Assembly: GCA_003194525.1 (NCBI GenBank)
Contig: NBIV01000033.1
Location: 62,001 to 126,000 of the forward strand
Direction: 5' to 3'
Source of the DNA: Gracilariopsis chorda
Lineage: Eukaryota > Rhodophyta > Florideophyceae > Gracilariales > Gracilariaceae
Length of the DNA: 64,000 nt
Shown: positions 10,274-21,599 of the stretch, in pieces
Numbering within the stretch: the first letter of the stretch is position 1
Layout: each line of letters opens with the position of its first letter
Program-made: the position numbers and the translations under genes
Notes under the pieces: generated by a model
What the model was told of the DNA's origin: nothing
The model's input: the letters and a program-made list of their open reading frames with translations, nothing else
The model's database searches: none

Positions 10274-11650
10274 ATGTACATCCGAAGCATTCTACGACAG
10301 TTCTGCCGACCAAAATACCTTTTACTCTTCTCAATGTCTTTGCTCTCATATTTCTCCTCAGCTCTAAATTGTACTACTAAGCGCGGCTTCAAACTATGTG
10401 AGATTCCTTTCGACTTGCCCCCTCATCCAGTCGATTACGGCGAGCCTGTAGATCGAAACATTTCTAGGCCCAGGAAAAGAACGCCGCTTCAAGACAATGT
10501 AACGCTTCGACAGAGCAGCACACAGTTCTTGCCTACCTTCATAGGTGAAGCGTCCAGCTCCCAAAAGGGGGCAGTACACTATTGTATGGCCCTCGCTTCA
10601 GAAACCTGGGATTCTTCTATTCCTGTAACAGTTCGGGTAAACTTTTCGGATATGGGGAATAATCTTTTGCTAGGTTCGGCTCAGCCCTCGCGAAGCTGGA
10701 TTGTCAATGAATTCATATGCCCTGTCGCCCTGGCGGAAGCCGTAGTAGCTGAAGATTTGAACGTCGACCTCCCCGACCAGTCCAGCTTCGACATTTTGAT
10801 GACGCTCAACACTAGAGCAAAATGGTACGAAGGTACCGATGCAAGAACTCCAAGAGGTCACTTCGACCTCGTTACAGTCTGTTTACATGAAATTCATCAT
10901 GGACTCTTCATGACCGGAGGCAACATTGGTATCAGAAGGAGTCCTGTAGATCAATCATACTCTGCGGTATTCTTTCGGGAGAACGTTGGGGGGAGGTTCG
11001 ATGCCTTCATGGCAAATCAAGATAACTGTCAGATTTCTGCTTATGGCGACAGTCCTCAGCATCTCGGAACTGTTCTCACTGGTAACAACCTCTGGTTTTC
11101 GTCAGAAGGGGAGCGCATAGGCCGGTTACATTCACCTACTCCCTTCATCAGTGGATCTTCCTTATATCACTTGTCAGAATCGGCATATGGGTTCTCAGGA
11201 GACGATAATGACCTGATGACTCCAGCAATAGGTTCGAACTATGGACAGCACAATGTTGGAACCATCATCAGTCAAATACAAACGCTGATATTGGATATTG
11301 ACGGAACCCCCGGTGCCAAGCAGTGTGCTACAGTCAATGCGCCTGTAATTGATAATACTCCTATCATACAACCAAATCCAAATCCCAAAGATGAAGGTGG
11401 TGAGAATCTATTCACTTGCGGCGAAGAAGGATTTATGCTTGCAATTGGTTCCCATTGCATTAATGGATGGATAATAGTTGGAGCTGGAGTTGGCGGCTTC
11501 GCGGCTATTGTGGTGATGGCCATTGTTGTTTCAACAGTACTGTCTACCAAGCCTTCGAGAAGTCCCCGTGGCGAAGGTAGGAGGAGAGAAAGGAGAAGCG
11601 GGGAGGGTTACATCTCCGAAACTGATGGAAATGGCGGTGGCCTTGTGTAG
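10274..11650 (+). CDS. secreted, membrane-anchored HExxH metalloprotease-like protein
   Basis: A 458-aa protein. A hydrophobic N-terminal segment (YLLLFSMSLLSYFSSAL, about residues 13-30) looks like a signal peptide or anchor. The zinc-protease motif HEIHH lies at about residue 205, in VCLHEIHHGLFMTGG. This matches the HExxHGLxF pattern of a bacterial and algal extracellular protease group, but lacks the third His of metzincins (HExxHxxGxxH). The stretch ESAYGFSGDDNDLMTPAIG after it is also typical of that group, which often has an LM(T/A)P block. A Pro/Asn-rich linker leads to a single span at about 398-424 (GWIIVGAGVGGFAAIVVM), then a short Arg-rich cytoplasmic tail. This implies an ecto-protease. 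Substrate unknown. One exon. The first ATG of the open frame is used. Confidence 0.75.
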   Translation: MYIRSILRQFCRPKYLLLFSMSLLSYFSSALNCTTKRGFKLCEIPFDLPPHPVDYGEPVDRNISRPRKRTPLQDNVTLRQSSTQFLPTFIGEASSSQKGAVHYCMALASETWDSSIPVTVRVNFSDMGNNLLLGSAQPSRSWIVNEFICPVALAEAVVAEDLNVDLPDQSSFDILMTLNTRAKWYEGTDARTPRGHFDLVTVCLHEIHHGLFMTGGNIGIRRSPVDQSYSAVFFRENVGGRFDAFMANQDNCQISAYGDSPQHLGTVLTGNNLWFSSEGERIGRLHSPTPFISGSSLYHLSESAYGFSGDDNDLMTPAIGSNYGQHNVGTIISQIQTLILDIDGTPGAKQCATVNAPVIDNTPIIQPNPNPKDEGGENLFTCGEEGFMLAIGSHCINGWIIVGAGVGGFAAIVVMAIVVSTVLSTKPSRSPRGEGRRRERRSGEGYISETDGNGGGLV

Positions 11651-14499
11651 TCGGTGAATCGCGGTTCTTGAATAGTGTTTCTGCACAAACTCTCTCAAAT
11701 AACCGTTATGTTCTCTTTGCCATAGCCCTGTATCGGTCTCGTAAACGTTAACTTTGTCTCGGAACAGGCGGTCTCCTGCCTGTAGCGTGAAGCACATTTG
11801 CTCCGTTTTCTCTAAACGCACACCATCATTTGTATGTTCTTCCGATAGTTCGCCCGAGGTATTAAGGCACCTGTACCTTTCACTAAGTCGATTCCAATCA
11901 TCCGACGTGCAGCAGATGGTTGCAGTAGACCGTGACTAACCGCCCTCACGAAAACCCTGATCGCCAGTGTGTGTGCGTGTCCATAACAAAAAAGAACAGA
12001 TCTGACCAGATCGCACAGTGACAAGCGCCCAAAGAGATCGAGCGAGGCATGTGCTCGCAGAAACAGAAAGGCTCGTATAAGACACATCATTAGCAGGAAC
12101 GAGTTCAGAGTTTAAAGGCGGACAAAACGAAACGCTGAAACGTTATGATTGCGGAATAATATTACGTGCATTATCATAACGATAGATATCTTGAACTGTC
12201 GAAGAAGCGTTGTCTTTTTGTCAGCTCTACTACTGTAGTAAATGACAAAATGTATATCGATAGGACGCCTGTAGAACCATAGAAGGTAAGCATGCTAGTC
12301 ATATTACCTGCAATGAAACTTCCCGTGAAACGTAGTGTACTAAACGTTGATATGAAGCTCTTTGTGCAAAAGATCTTTCTCCAGCTCGTTTTAGACGCGT
12401 ACAAACAAATCATTTCTGTCATCTCCATCGTGCTTGGAAGTGAAAATTGGCTTTCGTACGCCTGCAAAAAAGGCCAAGATCACTAAACAAACGGTTCTGT
12501 TTGGCACTGGTGGTTAAATGGTATAGGGAGAACTCAGTCATGACATACAATATCCCGACAAAAGCTTCGTAGCCAAAGGGAGTGTTGCAAGATATTGACG
12601 AAGGGAACGAAAAACGCTAGAAGGTGCTGGTGAATAAGGCATGACTTGTGGCTACTGTACCATTAGAAAGCGGTATAGTTCTGCAGTTTTTCTTTTCTGG
12701 AGGATCAAAGATGACAGCCTACAATCTGAAAGTCGCACATCTCTCTCTCTTTTATGAAAACGCGTACGTTGATCCCTCGTATGCGTGGGTTTGCTACTAG
12801 AGACCCAACAAGCTATAACTGCTGTATGCTGCAGCCCCTACTTACTGAGCTATGAGAAGAAAGTGTTAAATTGTTCGGAAACTCATAGCTCCAACTATGT
12901 GGCTTTTGATTGTAAGCAGAGAGAGTGGACCGACACGTTCCACCGGTTGGTTGGTGCACACGGATGTTGTTGAACAAAGGTTGTGCGACGGGGTAGTGTT
13001 GTGCAAATTGGGCGCCTGTGACACTGCACTGCTGGCCAAGATTTGGGTCGAATCTCCGGCTACTGGGGAGCTCGGCACCTGGGCGTGAAACACCTGCGGC
13101 TACTGGGAGCCCGGGCACCTCGCCGGCCATCGGAGTAGAAAACCACTGCCCAACCGGTGCTCACTCACCGAGGGGAGGAGGCAACCGCTTGGGAGGGACT
13201 TAGTTCCCGCTCCTTGGTCTGATCGACGCGAGCGCGACTCGGTATCCGCGAACCTTACCCCTTTCCTGCGCTTGCTGATACTTCCTCCGCACTGCGTCTA
13301 TCTCAAGCGTACATGTAACTTGTAGGCTTGGGCACCATCTACATAGGTGTGTCTACCGCACACGCTGTCGGAAGCAGGGCGGAGACTCATCTTTTGAAAC
13401 AGCCAATCAGCATCGAGACAATCGCGCCTGCACAGGTGGCTGCGTTTCATTAGTAAGTGTGTAACTTTTAAATAAGTTGGTGCACATATTGTTGGACCAA
13501 CAGCCAGCGCAATTTGGTGTATATGTGCGTGCGCTGTCTTAGGGGGTCACTGCCATCGTTCACACAGCACTTGTGGCCTACTACATAGTGGTTTTTGGTT
13601 ATCACACGCAATGTTTGCAGGTCGCGCTTCGCTGCGGAGAAGAATGCCCGTGAAATTCTTCCAAGTCGATGCGCGCACGCGCACGACGTCGTCGCCCCGA
13701 GTCCGCAACAGCAACCACACCGACACGCTCTTGGCGAATCGATGCGTGACCACAATAAAGTGTGGCTCAGCCCTTCGGGCTCAGCTGACCCCCCCCCGCT
13801 ACCCATGTGCCCCACTCGCAACTGCCGTGTCCATCTTCGATTGCCACCACGGAGAAACCTCAATGCCCGCCAGCATGTTCGCGTACAGGCGGCCCGGCAG
13901 AAGCTCGGTCACACAGTCAGCCACGCAGCAGCGCAGCAGCCGCTCCCACCCCACGCCTAGCAAGCTTTCCACAGTGTTCACCCTCGTGCGTGCGAGAGAT
14001 GCGCGCGCTCCGCTGCTCCGCTGCACGGTTTGGACAATCAGCGTGCATCGCACGATGGCCAACCCCGCGCCCGCTCGGAATCAACAGTCTCAACACCAAA
14101 GTCGCGAGAGCGCGTGCACATTTCGGGCAGCGCTCCTTGAACAATCTGCGTGCAATCTCCACAGCTGCACATGGTGCAGTGCACATCGCGTGCAAACACG
14201 CCGCTCGCGGTGCCCATTCCACACATGCCTCAGCACGTGCGCCTCCCGCCGCGGACCCCTTTTTCATGTTTTTGCTCTAAACAAACGGCGGTTGCGCACG
14301 TGTGCCGCGCATTTGTATCAGCCGCTTCCGTGCCGACTGCCAGCGGACAGCGCGCGCCGCTTAAATTGTAAGCTAGGTAGATAGATAGATAGCGTTGTCG
14401 AAGCGATTGCCAGCATCTCTGCTTCCGTCATCGCGCCTTCTTTCCAGTCTTCGCTGCTCGCCCAATTCGCCCATTTGCTCCAACTGTGCTCCTTCTACA
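11651..14499. other. 2.8-kb intergenic region; metallothionein upstream sequence
   Basis: No supported gene. A partly conserved pair of direct repeats built around GGCTACTGGG lies at about 13055-13120. From about 13600 to 14370 the DNA is GC-rich and open in several frames on both strands, which gives several overlapping false frames. Close to the metallothionein gene there is a TTAAATTG motif (14361) and a short GATA array (about 14375-14393). Confidence 0.45.
13055..13120 (+). repeat. short imperfect direct repeat, two units about 39-40 bases apart
   Basis: Two neighbouring units share GGCTACTGGG followed by a GAGC/CGG-rich segment and CACCT. They occur at about 13057 and 13097. No coding frame or transposon terminus was recognised around them. 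Confidence 0.5.
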
Positions 14500-14898
14500 A
14501 TGGCTTCCACTCCTGAGAACAAACCCGTCTTCAACTGTGAAAAGTGGGCCGACTGTGGCTGCTGCTTGAACGGCGGCAGCTGCGGCTGCGGTAGCGGTTG
14601 CGACTGCGGCTCGGTGCGTGTCTCTGATGTTATCAAGGCAATGGAAACCGAGTGCGACAAGGCTGACTGCAAATGCGGTCCCAACTGCAGCTGTGGTAAG
14701 GATAGCTGTCAATGGTAAGTTCATTCTGCGCCGCCTTTTTTCCTTTTTCCTACAGGTGCGCACCAAAAAGTCACTTGCCTAACTCAAAGCGCTCTTGCTT
14801 GCGTCTCTGCTCTTTGTAGCGGTGGTTCTGTCACCAAGACGCCAACGCAATGGATCGAATTTGTGAAGAACGCCAAGTCGCTCTCTCCTTCTTCCTGA
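14500..14898 (+). CDS. metallothionein-like Cys-rich protein, one intron
   Basis: Two exons, 14500-14714 and 14820-14898, encode 97 aa. The intron (105 bases) starts GTAAGT and ends TTTGTAG; splicing restores a Cys codon (DSCQC-GGS) and opens an 18-codon tail. The protein has clustered Cys motifs, [19 protein letters not shown] and then [15 protein letters not shown], about 18 Cys in total, with no aromatic residue inside the clusters and a Cys-free spacer between them. This is the two-cluster plan of algal and plant metallothioneins, which bind Zn, Cu or Cd in the cytosol. The Cys-free C-terminal tail (about 22 residues) is a less usual addition. An alternative acceptor (CTACAG, 14755) would give a different tail lacking this Cys, so I prefer the downstream site. 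Confidence 0.85.
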
Positions 14899-16235
14899 GT
14901 GCTCCGATGTGCGTGAAACATGTGCTTGTGGTTTCCAACTTGCATGCTGCTTGCTTCAAATTGCTAGGAAGGGGGGAGGGGGGGTTCGAAGCTCATGTAG
15001 CCTCAAATGCAGTCCAATAGCTTGCGCGGGCGCTGTCGAAGAACGCGATATGGTCACGTAGTGTAGCTCATGTTTCGTTTGATCTGTAAAGCTCGAAATT
15101 GTCACCTAGCAGGGTCGCTGACTTAAACGTTTCTCAATTTAATGCTTCTGTCGTTGGTTCCCGACTGGCTTCTTCATTTACGTGCTGCCTTTGCGATTGC
15201 CGTAATGTGCTACCGTTGGAACGTGCATGATGCTCTGCACATCATCATGCCCTCCACGCAGCAAGACACACTGCTGCCACTGCCTTTGGAATGATCAGCT
15301 TTCATCGTTCTTCCTACGGAGCGAAGTGCACTCCTGCAGATATTCTGTAATGCCCAACATTACAGTACACGTGTGTAGCATTTGCTGCAAATTTCACAAA
15401 AAGCGCCTCCAAGTCAAACGTAAATGTGGCGATCGATCGCTACACATTTGCTTGGTCAACTCGCGCTTTTACGTTGGGGCGCCAAGCTACAAAACGGAAC
15501 GCTTCAAAATAACAAACGCATGAGTGAATGGTTAGGGTTCCTTGGTCTACCCAAAGCGTTGAGCTGCACATCAACACATACCTATGCAAGTTGTAGAGTA
15601 TTATGCAAACGTTTCGGGGAACGTCCCCGCTCTGCTCTGTTCACTACAAAGCTCCAAGATCTCTTTGTACTCAATCGCGTCCATCTACCTTCCGAACAAC
15701 TTCACCTGTATCACCACAGCCACGTAGCCGACAGTAGTGTCCGTGAAAAAGCCAAAACATACAAAAACAAACCCATCTCAACCGTGCCGTTATGCTCCGT
15801 GCTGCCAGAGTCCGTGACGGCGATAACGAGAAGCACCGTCGTTCGTTCAATGACCACCCTTTCCCGGCTACTGGTACAAACGTACACCACTATAGTTATC
15901 AACTATGCCGCATTCTCATCAAGGAAAGCCGCCTTCCCACTTTCTAATTCCAAGCTCATAGAGCGCGCACCACATTTCAAATTCTTTCCTCCACCATGCT
16001 GGAGCACTCTCAATTCGGACTGAACGGCGATGAAAGCTGTCTTTGCTCGCCGTGCTTGGCCGCTACGCGCCGTTCCAAATTCCAATTCATCCATCACTGC
16101 CTTCTTAGCCGACGCCATCGGTCGTAAAAGGCAAACAGCTCATCGCTTCTGCTACCACCCGCACTAGAACTCTTCGTACCACTACCTCCGTGTCTAGAAT
16201 TACCGTATTCCTTTGCTTTCTTGTATCAACCTAAC
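14899..16235. other. 1.3-kb intergenic region without a supported gene
   Basis: Holds the metallothionein 3' flank and the promoter of the malectin gene. Frames present are low-complexity and unlike known proteins. A G-rich patch sits near 14970-14982. Nothing else recognised. Confidence 0.45.
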
Positions 16236-19016
16236 ATGACCGGCATGGCGGTAACCACCTCCATGCACACTCTCTTGCTGGCGTTGTCCGTGTGTTGCCT
16301 CTCTGTACTATGCAGTTCGGAAAGGATTGAATGGAAGATTAACTTAGGGGGAGACGCTGTGGACGGCTTTCAAGCCGAGGAAGCTGTCCTCAATGTTGAT
16401 GAAAAATTTGCTAAGATGCGCTACCATGGAACGATCAAGGGATCGGGTGCAGATCTCAACGTCTTCAAGACTCAACGTTTCTCCCGTGCTGAAGACTTGG
16501 TGTTGAACTTTCCTGTTCCAGATGGAGTGTATAGCGTCACACTTATGTTTTCCGAAACTTGGAAAGGGGCTTACGGGTCTGGGAACCGAGTATTTGACGT
16601 ACGTTTCGTAATCTATCTTGTTTGTTAGGGGAACGGTCAAACGTATTTGGAGCGTTCTATACATGTTCATTTGGTTGTCTGACCTCTCTTATCGTTTTGT
16701 ATTCTTTGACTTTCTACTCGACAGGTGTACCTGGGTTCAAAACCCAACGGTGTTGTGAGAGTTATTGAAGCCATGGATCCATTTCGCTCCGGCGGTCCCG
16801 CTGGATCTGTTCGGAGAAAGTTCAACGATATCGCTACCCGGGGAGGCCTAACTCTCGCACTTCGTCCAATCAAACAGAACCCACAGATTGCAGGTATCAT
16901 AATCTCTGGTTACTCCTATGGGAAGTCGTACATGGAAGACTTGCCAACTGTGCCTGCCGGCCCTTCTGAAGTTGAAGACTTTTCTCTTGTGAACAACATG
17001 GGGCCGAATCTTCCACAAGAAGCTAATCTTATTTACGATCCTTCCCTCAACCCCAAATTCAGAAGCTCTTCAACGTCGTCCACTCCCAGTGGGAGTTCCA
17101 CAAAGACTTTCACGATGAGTACGAACAATAACGTTCCGTCAACAGGAAGTTCAGTAGGCCAAGTAGGACCTTCCGGTGGGTTTGGAGGAGCCTCACGGGC
17201 TTCTAATGCGTTCGGGGCTGCTGCCCAATACTCACCTAATGTACAAGCTACTTCTTTCGGAACCCAAGGCTTTCCATCATCATTCTCCGCAGGCAATCCT
17301 TACGGTGCTGTTCGCCGAGCATCACTGACATCGCCTCCATCTCAGGTTGGTATCACTCGATCTGACGGTGGAGTAGCTCCGAATGGCGGAACTTCATTTG
17401 GAACTTTCCGTCGTCGCCGACTTGCTTCGTATGCAGGCGAAGAAGCCCCAGTGGCTCTTCCGCTCACGGGAAGTGTCAGAGAGTCCAATAATCAACTGTC
17501 TTCAGGTGTAGGAACAACAAATCTGGCGATAGGTGATCAAAACGGTGGTTTGGGAAGCAGTAACGAGGTAAGATCCTACCATTCTACGGATCAGCCGATG
17601 GCTTACTCCCAACAGCCTCCATCATCTTCTTTCTCACAAGGAAATGGATTTATTGCACCGAACTCGCCCGCAGATCTATCACCGTCAGGTGGGATCGATA
17701 ATGGGCCTCCAACTTCTTTCGCGTCTAGGAACTCCTTGGAAGAAGCCTCGAATCTCGCAACTGGTGGACAGCACCAATTGCTTCCACAAAGTGAAGGAAC
17801 GGTACAACAGCAAACACCTCCTTCGCAGATGATGGAAAGCTCCATCGGTCGTCAGGAAGAAGCTCCTGTGGTGACAAGCCTGGATTCTACTCAGTTACAA
17901 ACTCTCACATTAGGTTCGGAGAACAGGAGAGCACAACCTGATTCACAGATTGGTACGGATGCGGCTGTGAAGAATGAAGAACCTACATCAAATATGTATC
18001 ACCAAACACGCCCTAATTTTACCACTAGACTCGGGGGCTTGAAGCCAACTTCATTCAAATTGGATAGTGAAGGGATTCGCGCCCCCTCTTCATCTTACAG
18101 TGAAGAGAACGTGGAAAATCGGAAAAGATCACCCACAGAAGTTATGAATGGGATTCGAGCCCAGCTCCATTCTCTGATCCAGCAAACCAAGGCTATATCT
18201 AGAAACGAAAACGAAAGCATTCGCGATGATACAACTATTTCGGAAAGGCAGCTGTCACGAGAAGGTCAGCACAAACTTGGTTTTAAGTCATTCTCCCGCG
18301 ATTCCGCCGATCAGGGTTCCCCAGCAGAGGCCCAAGTGATCCAGAACTATCCTCGAGAAAGGCCCTCAACCTTGAGCGATCGATATGAAGACAGTACATC
18401 ACACGTCGCATCTGGTAGTAGATCAGAAGTATCCAGCGGAATGTCTCAGCCTCACCCGCAGTCTGAGATGTACGGAAGTGCAACACGAGATGCCCTGCAC
18501 CAATCAAGTGAAAGGGAGATTGGAAAGGATCACCGCCACTTCAGGGGCTTTCGGAATTCAAAGAATGACATTGATAGGCGCCAAACAGGCAAGAGCGTTC
18601 GTCCTTTTTCTGACCTTCCGGACCTACCTCCTGGAATCATTGAAGGTTCTGAAGTTGTACCAGAAGCGCCTGTATCCGCGGGCGTTCACATAGGTAGCGA
18701 GAATCTGGACGGAATCTGCATTAACAATTCGACACACTGCAGCTGTGGAATGGTGACCGACAGTAATCCCGAAGAGTGTCTGTACGTTGTGAAGGAAGAT
18801 GTAAGCCCAATGCTTTGTGTCCGACGACCCTGCAGTGGAAAGCTTGTCTGCGCTTGTGCACCGGGTGCAAGTTCGTTGTGCATGAGGTCCACAGTGATGG
18901 AGATCTTGGTCCGAGCCGCAGCTCACAAACATGGAGAAACTGAGGAGTCGGAAATTGTTCAGTGTAGCAGGGAAAAGTTGGAACATGGCATTGGTGTTCT
19001 TACTCCCGTGGTTTGA
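16236..19016 (+). CDS. secreted malectin-domain protein with Cys-rich C-terminus, one intron
   Basis: Exons 16236-16598 and 16725-19016 encode 884 aa. The intron (126 bases) starts GTACGT and ends CGACAG, and splicing joins the malectin domain as GNRVFD-VYLGSKPNG. An N-terminal signal peptide ends near residue 28 (LLLALSVCCLSVLCSS). The malectin fold covers about residues 31-175: INLGG, FPVPDGVYSVTLMFSE and the GIIISGY strand are the family landmarks. Malectin domains bind carbohydrate, diglucosylated N-glycans in the ER or cell-wall glycans at the surface. About 480 residues of Ser/Gly/Gln/Asn-rich low complexity follow. A terminal Cys cluster (THCSCG ... CLYVV ... CVRRPCSGKLVCAC) could form a disulfide-bonded module. 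No kinase domain or membrane span is seen, so it is probably a secreted wall or matrix protein. The Cys module was not recognised. Confidence 0.8.
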
Positions 19017-20128
19017 AGGCTTGAGTTCGAGGAAGCTACAAAACTTCTGATCTACTAGTCTGTCAGAGCTTGACCTGTTCTAGAAGCCTATACCAAGTAT
19101 GCAGCAGAAAAGGTATTCTAATACTGGTAGAATGGTATTGACAAATTCAACTGCGTCATGCTGATAGTCTCGTATATGTCTCTCCCTAACGTAGTAAATG
19201 CAAACAATAGACCTTCGTACACTGAAGTGCTAATTTAGTCATCTTTATCTTATCTACAAGGTAAACTGAAGAGGTATTGAAGATTCTTGTATGCATGGAG
19301 CATTTCACAACCTTGAACTCCCATTGTGAAGACTCAGATACTGGTACATATAGCACATTTATGGTAGTAGGCATCAGTGCAAGAATCAAGAAGTGTACTG
19401 AGAAATCCTTTGCTGAAGCTTCATTTAAATCCCGAACCTGGGCATTTCAGAGCATAAAGCGAAGCAAAGAGCGTCATAGCTGTCGTGGTTAGCCCATCTG
19501 GCGCAGTGATCACTTATTGTTTGGCTAGCTAGTACTGCGGTAATCCGTCAGCGAGCCGTAGGGCACATGCACATCGCCCGCTACAGTGTACCGACTGTCC
19601 GCAAATGGAAAGCGAAATTGATCTTTCGAGGACTCAACTTTCGGATCAGGATCGCTTCCTATGGAGATCAACCTCGGCGTCTTCTTCTATATTATGGGTT
19701 CAGCATGCCTGATTACGGCACGCTGATAGTAGTTGGTTTCTCATTTGAAAAACTTCTCTCTCCTCAAGAACTTTTGTGGCCACTGGCGGACTATCTCCGC
19801 TAACCTCGGCGTCGTAATCAGAAGCGCAGCACCCAAATTAGTCCATCATCATGCTCGGAATATCATCTTCCATGATAGTGTTCCTGGGCTTCTACAGGGA
19901 AGGCCGATATAGTGTGGATTGGAAAACGGGTTCGAAATGATATTTCAAAGGAAGCACAACGCATCCATCACGGCAAATACGATATACTGAACTGCAGACA
20001 ACGCGCTCAGACCACTTTACCGACACCATCGCAGGAACGTTGGTCGGCCTCCGAGAGCGAGACAGGCCACCTCTCCATTTCGCTTTATTTAAGGAAGGAA
20101 TACAGACGCTTCAAAAGGTCCGGCCATC
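19017..20128. other. intergenic region containing diverged repeat pieces
   Basis: No supported gene. From 19482 to about 19790 the DNA contains segments also found near 36.8 kb and near 44.6 and 45.0 kb; these are listed separately. The last 200 bases before 20129 would be the promoter of the 92-aa gene. Confidence 0.5.
19482..19790. repeat. diverged dispersed repeat, copy 1
   Basis: TAGCCCATCTGG (19490) and GGGCACATGCA (19561), followed by a CGCCCG and CCGAC-TCCG block, recur in the same order at 36826-36955. Further on, CCTGATTACGGCA (about 19707) matches in reverse orientation to 44598, with flanking TATGGG and TAG triplets also shared. CTCTCTCCTCAAGAAC (about 19757) resembles 44997. The copies are old and rearranged. 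No open frame or terminal repeat identifies the element class. Confidence 0.5.
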
Positions 20129-20407
20129 ATGGCCACTGTTAGCGCCAATTACGACTTGATTCGTTCTTTGAAAGAAATGTGTTCAGAGGAGAAGCCCATA
20201 TATGTTAGAATGAAAAAACTTGTTACGGATGTAATGCAGAGCCGTGGCGTTGAAGCCTTTACAGGTACCGTTGGTTCCGTGACATCACGATTATTATACA
20301 AAACTTATATTGGGGCAGGTGTAGATTCTATCACTGCGTCTAGTATTCTTCGTTTAGAAGCGCTGCACAACTGCTCACCAAACGACATATGTGATTACAT
20401 ATCATAA
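20129..20407 (+). CDS. small unknown protein, 92 aa
   Basis: An ATG-initiated frame of 92 aa with balanced composition, predicted mainly helical: MATVSANYDLIRSLKEMCSE, then KKLVTDVMQSRGVEAF, a Gly/Thr/Ser-rich middle and a C-terminal segment with two Cys (NCSPNDICDYIS). No signal peptide, membrane span or known family was recognised. It is followed closely by the convergent membrane-protein gene at 20589. It could be the final exon of a longer gene, but no upstream exon was found. Confidence 0.45.
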   Translation: MATVSANYDLIRSLKEMCSEEKPIYVRMKKLVTDVMQSRGVEAFTGTVGSVTSRLLYKTYIGAGVDSITASSILRLEALHNCSPNDICDYIS

Positions 20408-20588
20408 GATTAGAACATGTTGTTGTTTGCGTGGGACGAGATGCTGTGTTTTCAGCATCGTGAGAACAGTTAACCCGTGAAGGTGGAGGAGAGCAGAAAC
20501 AGCCAAATAAGGTCAACCTGCGAGGGCATAGCCCATTTGTGAGATAGTGGTTGTTGATGATTATGTTGATAGTGGTGTAGAGTAACGA

Positions 20589-21599
20589 TTAGTTTGCGAT
20601 ACGGCGAAATTGGGTGTGAACGATGGCTTTGTTGACGAAGGTCTTCATTAGGACGGCAAGAGCGACGATGAACTCAAAGAGCTTGAACTGGGCAGCGATC
20701 ATCCCTTTCAATTGAGTGATAAGAAGGTCGCACTTCGTATTGGGCTCAGCGTCATCGTGGAAAGGTCCACGCGCAACCGCAAGTACGTCCGTCTGAATAT
20801 CATTTAGAGGAAAGTCAAATGCTTCCCGAGGGTTGGTAGGACTGTTAAAGGAAACAGTGGGAAACGCTTCGATGGAGGAATCACTGTCTGAAGCTTCGCC
20901 GAGGTCGATGACATGGTAGCTAGGCCTAGGCTCCAAAACCAGGTTGCGCGATGCAAACGAAAATGATTGATGCACAGAGTCGTAGTCAGAAGAATTGCCA
21001 GAGCGGCTGATGGAAGTTGTTAAGCGAGAAACATGCGGGAACTTGCGGAGTTCATCCGTCTGATGGTTGCAGGCGCAGTGGCACAAAGTTTGCATATCAC
21101 GTGGTTCAACCATTTTGAGATATACTTCAGGACGGTCTGTTCCGAACGTGAGAGTAACGGCACTGAACGACTGGGTCAATGAATCGGATGAGGAGGTAGT
21201 GTGCTCAGAGGAATATGTAGAGGGTGGTGAAATTGAGTGAGGATGATGAGAATCAACGTCTGTTACATCGGAGATGGTGTTCGAAGAAGATTTTCGCTTG
21301 AGAACATGAGACATGGCGCTGATATCTTCGGGTGAAGTTACGGTTATCGGGCATGTAAAGTTTTGGTTGTGACGGTGTCTTGAACGTGGTATTGTCGCAG
21401 AGAAAACGATGAGAACTAGTGAGACGAGGAAAAAAGAAGCGAGAGCCACTATAGACGTGGCAGTGATATCGATTTGAATCGGTGTAGACGACCACATTGA
21501 AGTCATTGAAACGTAGTCTGCAATGAAAGTGAGCACATCTAGTAGCTGTAGCGTGAGAAGCGAAACACCGCTGATAGCGAAGAAGAGGGGAAGAGACAT
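20589..21599 (-). CDS. unknown membrane protein with Ser-rich central region
   Basis: A 336-aa protein. Two hydrophobic spans lie near the N-terminus, at about residues 3-27 (LFFAISGVSLLTLQLLDVL) and 48-70 (SIVALASFFLVSLVLIVF). About 220 residues of Ser/Thr/Asp-rich, probably disordered sequence follow. A third hydrophobic helix lies near the C-terminus (KLFEFIVALAVLMKTFV), then a basic end. The ATG at 21599 begins the first span; upstream codons belong to spacer DNA and lack an ATG. No family is recognised. The many Ser-rich acidic patches would suit regulation by phosphorylation, but that is only inference. Confidence 0.6.
   Translation of the reverse strand: MSLPLFFAISGVSLLTLQLLDVLTFIADYVSMTSMWSSTPIQIDITATSIVALASFFLVSLVLIVFSATIPRSRHRHNQNFTCPITVTSPEDISAMSHVLKRKSSSNTISDVTDVDSHHPHSISPPSTYSSEHTTSSSDSLTQSFSAVTLTFGTDRPEVYLKMVEPRDMQTLCHCACNHQTDELRKFPHVSRLTTSISRSGNSSDYDSVHQSFSFASRNLVLEPRPSYHVIDLGEASDSDSSIEAFPTVSFNSPTNPREAFDFPLNDIQTDVLAVARGPFHDDAEPNTKCDLLITQLKGMIAAQFKLFEFIVALAVLMKTFVNKAIVHTQFRRIAN

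Noticed and set aside
13468-14384. Several overlapping 100-250-codon frames on both strands upstream of the metallothionein
   Set aside because: The DNA is GC-rich and stop-poor in all frames; none shows a domain, and they contradict one another.
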